DNA of 34,252 nucleotides from Propionibacteriaceae bacterium. GTDB lineage: Bacteria > Actinomycetota > Actinomycetes > Propionibacteriales > Propionibacteriaceae. A program made the translations under genes and the position numbers. Below, one piece after another: positions 20,470 through 25,585 of the stretch; position 1 is the stretch's first letter, and each line of letters opens with the position of its first letter. Below the pieces are notes generated by a model. It had not been told where the DNA came from, made no database searches, and saw only the letters and a list, made by a program, of their open reading frames with translations. The stretch is taken from positions 115,131-149,382 of the forward strand of contig JAPUEI010000086.1 in NCBI GenBank assembly GCA_027492675.1, read 5' to 3'.

Positions 20470-20486
20470 CCGCCTGAGTCAGGCGG
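20470..20486. promoter_or_regulatory. 17-bp perfect palindrome at the lacI-family stop codon
   Basis: CCGCCTGAGTCAGGCGG has eight-base arms around a single central base and includes the stop codon of the LacI-family gene. As RNA it could form only a five-base-pair stem, so it may be a weak attenuator before the small gene downstream, or a protein-binding dyad. The function is unproven. Confidence 0.4.
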
Positions 20487-21531
20487 CGGGTCCAGTGCTG
20501 GCCCGCACGATCAGCTGGTGCGGGAGCACGATCTGGCGGTCCGTACGGTCCTGGTCGAGGATCAGGACGGCCGCGTGGCGCCCCTTCTCGCGGATGGGCT
20601 GGCGGATGGTGGTGAGCCCCTCGGCGGCCGCCTGCGGAATGTCGTCGAACCCGGCGACCGAGATCCCCGTCCCCGGGCGTAGCCCTCGCTGACGGCACGC
20701 GTCCATGACCCCCAGGGCAAGGACGTCGCTCAGGGCGACCACCGCGGTCGGGCGATCGGCTCGGTCCAGCACCATCCCGCCTGCCACGGCACCGGACTCG
20801 CGGGAGTTCGGCCCTCCGGCGACGATCCGTACGTCTGCGTCGCCGAGCCCTGCGAGCAGTCCACGCAGCCGCAGCTGGTCGTCGAACAGTCGATCGGACC
20901 CGAGCTGGTCGAGCGCCACGAAGAACTCGTCGAGCGTGTACTCGCGGCGATCCGGCATCGCTTCCGACGCGTACGACAGCAGCACCACCCGGCGGTGGCC
21001 CAGTCGACGCAGGTGCTCCCCGAGGTCGCGGCCCGCTTTGAAGTCGTCGATGATCACGTACGAGTCCGCGTCCGAGTTGCGGGTGATCGAGCAGTAGACC
21101 GTCGGCAGACCGATCTCGCGGGCCCGGTTGATCGCCGGCTGGTTGCCGCATGGCCCGGCAAGACCATCGACAGCGGCGTTCTGCACCGCGGCCAGGGACG
21201 CCGGGTCCGACGCCGTGACCGACAGCAGCATGATGCTGGCGCCGTGCTCGGCCATCACTTCGCTGAACCCCGCCAGCCACGCGACCGTGAACGGGTCGGA
21301 GAAGGCGTACGTGAGGGGCTCCTCGAAGACGACGGCGTACGTGTTCGTCCGGCGGCTCCGCAGCTGCCTCGCGAGGGCATCCGGGCCGGTGTAGCCCATC
21401 TTCGTCGCGCGATCCAGGACGCGCTCCCGGAGCTCCTTGGACAGCTGGTCGGGACGGTTGAAGGCGTTCGACACGGTCATCACCGAGACCCCCATGACCT
21501 CGGCGACATCGCGTTGGGTGATGCGTGGCAT
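20479..21531 (-). CDS. LacI-family transcriptional regulator
   Basis: The 350-residue regulator has an N-terminal helix-turn-helix (ITQRDVAEVMGVSVMTVSNA, residues ~4-23) with the hinge LARQLRSRRTNTYAVV, and a periplasmic-binding-protein-like sensor domain ending in GISVAGFDDIPQAAAEGLTTIRQPI, which is the standard C-terminal signature. ATG 21529-21531 follows GAGGGGG. The upstream open frame is not family sequence. The sensor contains unusual Cys residues (GPCGNQPAIN, TVYCSIT). No sugar transporter or glycosidase is adjacent, so the effector is unknown. It is flanked by two small paralogous genes and preceded by two perfect operator-like sites, which suggests autoregulation. Confidence 0.94.
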   Translation of the reverse strand: MPRITQRDVAEVMGVSVMTVSNAFNRPDQLSKELRERVLDRATKMGYTGPDALARQLRSRRTNTYAVVFEEPLTYAFSDPFTVAWLAGFSEVMAEHGASIMLLSVTASDPASLAAVQNAAVDGLAGPCGNQPAINRAREIGLPTVYCSITRNSDADSYVIIDDFKAGRDLGEHLRRLGHRRVVLLSYASEAMPDRREYTLDEFFVALDQLGSDRLFDDQLRLRGLLAGLGDADVRIVAGGPNSRESGAVAGGMVLDRADRPTAVVALSDVLALGVMDACRQRGLRPGTGISVAGFDDIPQAAAEGLTTIRQPIREKGRHAAVLILDQDRTDRQIVLPHQLIVRASTGPAA

Positions 21532-21572
21532 GGTGTGCCCCCTCTCAGTAACGGCGTGTACCAATACTGTCG

Positions 21573-21622
21573 ACTTTATCGATACAGAGATCAACAGGTT
21601 TTCGGTACTGTATCGATAAAGT
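21573..21622. promoter_or_regulatory. Paired LacI-type operators upstream of the lacI-family gene
   Basis: ACTTTATCGATACAG (21573-21587) and its exact reverse complement CTGTATCGATAAAGT (21608-21622) form a perfect 15-base inverted repeat. Each arm itself is centred on the palindrome TATCGATA, the form expected for a LacI-family operator. The two centres are 33 bases apart, about three helical turns. They lie 42-91 bases upstream of the LacI-family start, in its promoter region. Confidence 0.75.
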
Positions 21623-21627
21623 TTCAC

Positions 21628-21657
21628 GGGCCCTGTTGTGGGGAAGACACAGGGCCC
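21628..21657. terminator. GC-rich hairpin next to the operators
   Basis: GGGCCCTGT (21628-21636) pairs perfectly with ACAGGGCCC (21649-21657) around a 12-base loop. It is the second strong hairpin after the small gene at 21723-21926 and may insulate lacI from it. No U tract follows. Confidence 0.5.
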
Positions 21658-21670
21658 CAGAAACGCGCAC

Positions 21671-21700
21671 GCCCACCACGGTCGGGTGACCGTGGTGGGC
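21671..21700 (-). terminator. Strong hairpin terminator of the small gene
   Basis: GCCCACCACGGTC (21671-21683) and GACCGTGGTGGGC (21688-21700) form a perfect 13-base-pair stem with the loop GGGT. It lies 22 bases after the stop of the small minus-strand gene. The sequence after it on the minus strand ends in GTTT, so it is a plausible intrinsic terminator. Confidence 0.75.
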
Positions 21701-21722
21701 GACGGGTGGTTCAGGGGCAGCC

Positions 21723-21926
21723 TCAGGCGGCGACGGCGGCGTACCTGTCATCGAGCTTGGACGCCAGCGAGAGCTGGGCATCGGCGGCACGACGGAGCAG
21801 GTTCGCGACGCGGTTGCGCAGCGGCTCGTCGCGGACGAGGTAGCCGTTCACGTCGTAGTGGAGGTGCGCCGCGTTCTCGGCCTCCGTGCGAACTGTCAGC
21901 GCGTTGAAGCTTGTGGAGATGAGCAT
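21723..21926 (-). CDS. Small protein of unknown function (paralogue B)
   Basis: A 67-residue protein that I do not recognise. ATG 21924-21926 has a good AAAGGA ribosome site, and a strong hairpin terminator follows its stop. Its C-terminal half (LLRRAADAQLSLASKLDDRY) closely resembles that of the small protein at 20212-20436, on the other side of the LacI-family gene. The N-terminal part (MLISTSFNALTVRTEAENAA, then HLHYDVNGYLVRDEPLR) is hydrophilic with predicted helices and no membrane segment. The upstream leader (21943-21979) contains a small hairpin CCGCTG-CAGGA-CAGCGG flanked by GTGCACCG copies. Confidence 0.7.
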   Translation of the reverse strand: MLISTSFNALTVRTEAENAAHLHYDVNGYLVRDEPLRNRVANLLRRAADAQLSLASKLDDRYAAVAA

Positions 21927-22075
21927 GGCGTGTCCTTTCGATCGGTGCACCGCTGCAGGACAGCGGCAGGTGTGCACCGGCTGCGGGATGACGAGGACCG
22001 TCCGGGACGGCCTCCAGGCATCGTCGAACCGGCGGTGGTGAGGTGCGACTGCGGTGTCCCGCTGCGCATCTCGTC

Positions 22076-22095
22076 TCTAGTAAGGTAGCACTAGA
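22076..22095. promoter_or_regulatory. TCTAGT/ACTAGA dyad in the promoter region of small gene B
   Basis: TCTAGT (22076-22081) and ACTAGA (22090-22095) are perfect inverted arms with an eight-base spacer. They lie in the 217-base gap between the CDF transporter stop (22144) and small gene B. The region is locally AT-richer and could contain its promoter. The regulator is unknown. Confidence 0.4.
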
Positions 22096-22143
22096 AACAC
22101 GGATCCAGCGAATACTCTCACCGAGATCTCATCATCCGACACG

Positions 22144-23082
22144 TCAGGGGGTCGGCGTCACGGCCACCTCGGGCCCGGCGATGGGGATCTCGACGGGGTG
22201 GTCGCCGTACGCACGGGGGTCCTCTCGCGGCTCGATGTGCACTCGGAGCTCCACGAACGGGACCTCGGCGCGGATGTCGGCCTCGATGATCTCGATGAGG
22301 TCGTGCGCCTTCCGTACGCTCCAGCTGCCCGGCACCAGCGCGTCGAACGTGGCGAAGCCATGGCGGCCTGCCGAGCGCGTACGCAGCCCGTGGAACATCA
22401 CCTCGTCGGTCGTGTGCCGCAGCAGGACGGCCACGATGGCCGAGTTCTCCTCGGCGGAAAGGGTCGGATCCATCAGTCCGTGGGTCGACTCGGAGACCAG
22501 CCGGAAACCGGCCACGACGATGTTGACGCCTACGGCGAACGCGACGATCGAGTCGAGCCGATCCCATCCGGTGAGCTTCACCATCAGCACGCCGACCAGC
22601 ACGCCGGCCGATGTCCAGACGTCGGTCATGAGGTGCTTGCCATCCGCCTTGAGCGTCAGCGAACGGTGCTCCTTGGCCGCGCGGAGGAGCACGAACGCGA
22701 CGGCGCCGTTGATCGCGGACGCGACCACCGAGATCAGCAGACCGATGCCGACGTTCTCCAGCGGCTGCGGGTGGAGGAACCTGTCGACAGCGCTGATCAT
22801 GATCGCCACGGCGGCGACGAAGATCATGCCGCCTTCCACCGCGGCCGAGAAGAACTCGGCCTTCGTGTGGCCGAAGTTGTGGTTGTCGTCCGGCGGGCGG
22901 GCCGCGATCCGCAGCATGAGCAGGGCAACGACCGCGGCGACGAGGTTGACCACCGACTCGGCCGCGTCAGAGAGCAGACCTACTGAACCGGTGAGCAGCC
23001 AGGCCCCCGCCTTGAGCCCGATCGTCAGGAGCGCCGCGGCGATCGACAGCCAGGCGAACTTGGTCAGGTTCGGATGAGTCAC
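22144..23082 (-). CDS. Cation diffusion facilitator (CDF) family metal transporter
   Basis: The 312-residue protein is a proton-coupled exporter of divalent metal ions in the cytoplasmic membrane. Six hydrophobic segments span about residues 8-200, followed by a ~90-residue cytoplasmic domain typical of the family (EVMFHGLRTRSAGRHGFATFD, then AEVPFVELRVHIEP). Metal-site residues can be seen in helix II (LLSDAAESVVN, Asp) and helix V (GKHLMTDVWTS, the H-x3-D motif). The helix II motif is not the D-x3-D of zinc transporters, so the metal (Mn, Fe, Co or Zn) is open. I take GTG 23080-23082; the ribosome site is weak. The DUF2231 gene lies 57 bases upstream on the same strand. Confidence 0.92.
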   Translation of the reverse strand: MTHPNLTKFAWLSIAAALLTIGLKAGAWLLTGSVGLLSDAAESVVNLVAAVVALLMLRIAARPPDDNHNFGHTKAEFFSAAVEGGMIFVAAVAIMISAVDRFLHPQPLENVGIGLLISVVASAINGAVAFVLLRAAKEHRSLTLKADGKHLMTDVWTSAGVLVGVLMVKLTGWDRLDSIVAFAVGVNIVVAGFRLVSESTHGLMDPTLSAEENSAIVAVLLRHTTDEVMFHGLRTRSAGRHGFATFDALVPGSWSVRKAHDLIEIIEADIRAEVPFVELRVHIEPREDPRAYGDHPVEIPIAGPEVAVTPTP

Positions 23083-23139
23083 CCGGACATTGTTCCAGGA
23101 AGCGCCATCCGCCTGGCTATCACCCCTAGCGTCGAGACC

Positions 23140-23568
23140 TCACCTCCCCCAGACAGCCGTCGCCCCGCTGTGTCCGGTGAGGGCCACGAGCACGAGGGCA
23201 CCGACTGCGGCGAGGGCCGCGACGACCGCCGCGACCCACCACCCCGCGGACGACCGCTTCTTCACGACCAGCCCGATCGGCAGGGCCACGGCGAGGGCGA
23301 TGGCCGGGTACGGGACGTACTGGCCGTACGACTCGTGCGTCGCGACCAGCTGACCGACGCCGAGGCTGGCGGCCAACGCCTCGCCGGACACCTTCGCGAC
23401 GATCGCCGAGACCGCGGCGACCACCGCGCAGGCGACAACGAGCCACGCGTAGCGGTCGCGCAGCCGGCTCGAGACCACGACGGCCAGGGCCCCCAGTGAC
23501 GCGAGCGGCAGCAGCACGACGACGGCGTGCACCACCAGCGGGTGCAGCGGCAACCCCAGGACGTACAT
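23140..23568 (-). CDS. DUF2231 four-helix membrane protein
   Basis: The 142-residue protein has four hydrophobic helices and the family hallmark near the N-terminus, LPLHPLVVHAVVVLLPLA, with two histidines that could bind a cofactor. The function of DUF2231 is not established; members often sit with cytochromes, copper or redox proteins. The start is ATG 23566-23568, two bases after the lipoprotein stop, so the two genes are probably co-translated. The open frame reading much further upstream is only overlap with neighbours. A role in membrane electron transfer with the lipoprotein is a guess. Confidence 0.85.
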   Translation of the reverse strand: MYVLGLPLHPLVVHAVVVLLPLASLGALAVVVSSRLRDRYAWLVVACAVVAAVSAIVAKVSGEALAASLGVGQLVATHESYGQYVPYPAIALAVALPIGLVVKKRSSAGWWVAAVVAALAAVGALVLVALTGHSGATAVWGR

Positions 23569-23570
23569 CG

Positions 23571-24095
23571 CTACTTCTTCACCGCGTTGCCGTCGTGGTC
23601 GATCACGAACCAGACGCTCTGGACGTTCTGACCCGCGACGTCGCCGGCCTTGGCGTCGCCCTTCCAGTAGTAGAGGGGCCAGCCGTTGTACGTCGCCTGT
23701 ACGGACCCGTCGGCGCGCGTGAACGACCCGAGCTTCGAGTCGTCGACCCCGGAGCCGACCGTCGGCTTGCCGATCAGCGGCGGCCACGCGACCAGGCACT
23801 GCCCCGCGCAGGCGCTCGTGTTGGGGCTGTCCTTGGTGAACAGGTAGAGGGTCTTGCCGTTGCCGTCGACGAGGATCGACCCGAGGCTCGAGTCGGCCAT
23901 CTTGAGGGCCAGGGTCGTGGCGTCGGCGGTCTTGACGGCGGCGGCAGCGCTGGAGGCGGCCGAAGCCGGAGCCGATGTGGCCGCGGCGACGCTGGTCGCG
24001 GGGGCGGCGGGAGCCGCGGCGGTCGTGGATGTACACGCGCCGAGCATCAGCAGGGCGGGTACGGCTGCCATCGCGATCCGGGTTCGTGCGAACAT
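23571..24095 (-). CDS. Secreted lipoprotein with Yx(FWY)xxD motifs (COG4315-like)
   Basis: The 174-residue protein has a signal peptide with lipobox LGAC (Cys21), then an Ala/Ser/Thr/Pro-rich linker to ~residue 55, then a small domain with two copies of the family motif: YLFTKD (84-89) and YYWKGD (142-147). Cys96 and Cys100 (CAGQC) lie between them, followed by AWPP. It would be anchored on the outer face of the membrane. ATG 24093-24095 has a very strong GAGGAGGA ribosome site. It is transcribed divergently from the ECF sigma gene across a region with a perfect 10-base inverted repeat, so it is a likely target of that sigma factor. Its biochemical role is unknown. Confidence 0.9.
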   Translation of the reverse strand: MFARTRIAMAAVPALLMLGACTSTTAAAPAAPATSVAAATSAPASAASSAAAAVKTADATTLALKMADSSLGSILVDGNGKTLYLFTKDSPNTSACAGQCLVAWPPLIGKPTVGSGVDDSKLGSFTRADGSVQATYNGWPLYYWKGDAKAGDVAGQNVQSVWFVIDHDGNAVKK

Positions 24096-24151
24096 GTGGT
24101 CCTCCTCGAGTTTCGGGTGGTGCTTGGTGGAAATACGGGGCTGGCTCCGAA

Positions 24152-24177
24152 ACGGATTGCGCCCGGCCGCAATCCGT
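24152..24177. promoter_or_regulatory. 10-bp perfect inverted repeat in the divergent lipoprotein/sigma region
   Basis: ACGGATTGCG (24152-24161) and CGCAATCCGT (24168-24177) are exact reverse complements with a six-base spacer, CCCGGC. The element lies 28 bases before the sigma factor start and 57 bases before the lipoprotein start. It could bind a regulator or fold as a hairpin in the leader of the sigma mRNA. ECF promoter elements could not be assigned with confidence. Confidence 0.6.
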
Positions 24178-24204
24178 ACGAGCTCGCCGCCCGTAGTGCC
24201 GGAT

Positions 24205-24777
24205 GTGAGCCTGATCTCGCTGACCGACCGAGCCTCTGACGCGGCGCTGATCGCCGCGCTCACGGTGAACGACGAGGCCGCGACGGTGGCCTTCATCCGC
24301 CGGTTCCAGGGACCGGTGTACGGGCTCGCCGCGTCGATCACGCACGACCGCGTACTCGCTGAGGACGTCGCCCAGGAGGCGTACCTGCGTGCCTGGCGCG
24401 CAGCATCGTCGTACGACCCGCGGCGGGGTTCCGCGCTCGGCTGGATCCTGACCATCACGCGCAACCTGGCGATCGACGCGATCCGGGCCCGGCGGTCCGT
24501 GCCCGTCGAGGCGACCGACCTGGAGCTGATGATCGCGAGCGCTGTGCGCGGGGACGCGCCCGACGGCACCGGGGGCCGGCTCGAGCAGCTCGACGCGTCG
24601 CACCGGCTTGCCCAGCTGCCGGCCGACCAGGCGCGGGCGGTGGTGCTGGCGGTGATCGGTGGCATGACGGCGGCGCAGGTCGCCGCGCACGAGGACATTC
24701 CGTTGGGGACGGCCAAGACGCGGATCCGTACGGGTCTGCGGCGGCTGCGGGTGGCGATGGAGGCTGACCATGACTGA
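24205..24777 (+). CDS. ECF-family RNA polymerase sigma factor (SigK/SigL-like)
   Basis: The 190-residue extracytoplasmic-function sigma factor has region 2 (FIRRFQGPVYGLAASITHDR through LAEDVAQEAYLRAWRAASSYD, then GWILTITRNLAIDAIRAR) and region 4 (LPADQARAVVLAVIGGMTAAQVA, then PLGTAKTRIRTGLRRLR), which fit the ECF19-type group paired with RskA-like anti-sigmas. GTG 24205 is chosen from the family start; GTG 24196 is possible and neither has a strong ribosome site. Its last 8 bases overlap the anti-sigma gene, which indicates translational coupling. The stress signal is unknown. Confidence 0.9.
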   Translation: MSLISLTDRASDAALIAALTVNDEAATVAFIRRFQGPVYGLAASITHDRVLAEDVAQEAYLRAWRAASSYDPRRGSALGWILTITRNLAIDAIRARRSVPVEATDLELMIASAVRGDAPDGTGGRLEQLDASHRLAQLPADQARAVVLAVIGGMTAAQVAAHEDIPLGTAKTRIRTGLRRLRVAMEADHD

Positions 24778-25444
24778 CTGGCACCCCGAGACCGACGAGC
24801 TGGTCGCGCTCGCGCTCGGCGACCTCGGCTCCGTGGAGGCCGAGCACGTGACCGCCCACCTGGGCGGGTGCCCGACCTGCCGGGACGAGTACGCGGAGAT
24901 CTCGGACGGTGTCGAGCAGGCGCTCGCCGCGACGCCGGCGATCGCCCCGCCTGCGGGCTTCTCCGGTCGGGTGCTGGCCGCCATCGCAACGGAGCAGCCG
25001 GCGGAGGTCGTGCCGCCGGGTGGTCGCGTGGGGCGACGTACGGTCTTCCTCGCTGCCGCCGCGAGCCTCGTCGTCGGCGTCGGCGGCACGCTGGGCGCGA
25101 CGGCCTGGCTGAACCGGCCTCGGGCGAAGGCCCCCGGCGCGCCGACCGCGGCCGTGCTGCTCACCGCGAAGGGGGACGCCGTCGGATCGGCCGGGCTCGC
25201 GACGCTGAACGGGTCGACGTACCTGGCGATCAACATCACCAGCGGCCGACCGGGGGCCAGCTACGAGTGCATCCTCGTGGGGCCGGACGGGCGACGTACG
25301 AGCGGGGGCTCGTGGACGTTGGCCGACCAGTACGGCACCGGGCAGGCCTCAGGCTCCTGGCTCGTGCCGATCAGCGGCGCCCAGCCCGCATCCGTACAGC
25401 TCGTCACGGCCTCGGGGACCGTGTGGTCCCAGTGCACGCTGTAG
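24770..25444 (+). CDS. Membrane-anchored anti-sigma factor (RskA-like, zinc-finger type)
   Basis: The 224-residue protein holds the ECF sigma factor inactive until a signal triggers release. The N-terminal anti-sigma domain contains the zinc motif H-x3-H-x3-C-x2-C (His26, His30, Cys34, Cys37). One membrane helix (~91-113) separates it from an extracytoplasmic RskA-type domain (~114-224) which ends in VWSQCTL and has one other Cys (YECILVG). ATG 24770 lies inside the end of the sigma gene. The stop at 25442-25444 abuts a hairpin-rich region before the convergent YhgE/Pip gene. Confidence 0.9.
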   Translation: MTDWHPETDELVALALGDLGSVEAEHVTAHLGGCPTCRDEYAEISDGVEQALAATPAIAPPAGFSGRVLAAIATEQPAEVVPPGGRVGRRTVFLAAAASLVVGVGGTLGATAWLNRPRAKAPGAPTAAVLLTAKGDAVGSAGLATLNGSTYLAINITSGRPGASYECILVGPDGRRTSGGSWTLADQYGTGQASGSWLVPISGAQPASVQLVTASGTVWSQCTL

Positions 25445-25445
25445 G

Positions 25446-25571
25446 CCCTTCGAGACGTTGACGCGCTTCGCGCATCAACACCTAAGGGACCCGAACTCTC
25501 GGTATGGACTGAGCCTCGAAGCGAGCTCAGACACTTCTGCTTCCGGCCGTCCACGCTCCTTCGAGACGTCA
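25446..25571. repeat. REP-like hairpin elements between convergent genes
   Basis: The 141-base gap contains palindromic elements. CCCTT (25446-25450) and AAGGG (25484-25488) enclose an inner stem, GTTGACGCGC (25457-25466) with GCGCATCAAC (25470-25479), loop TTC. A second hairpin joins CTGAGC (25509-25514) and GCTCAG (25525-25530). The 12-mer CCTTCGAGACGT occurs at 25447-25458 and again at 25558-25569. This resembles the CTTCGAGACG/GCTTCGC hairpin elements that I recall as dispersed intergenic repeats in related actinobacteria. It probably also terminates both convergent transcripts. Confidence 0.6.
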
Positions 25572-25585
25572 GCGGCTCGGATTCG

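Noticed and set aside
17395..20682. A 1095-codon open frame on the plus strand across the cyd region
   Set aside because: It is antisense to cydB and cydA, of low-complexity Arg/Glu/Asp-rich composition, and matches no family. Long antisense frames are expected in GC-rich DNA.
23140..25239. A 699-codon minus-strand frame ending with the DUF2231 protein
   Set aside because: Only the last 142 codons match a family; the rest is overlap with the lipoprotein and antisense to the sigma and anti-sigma genes.
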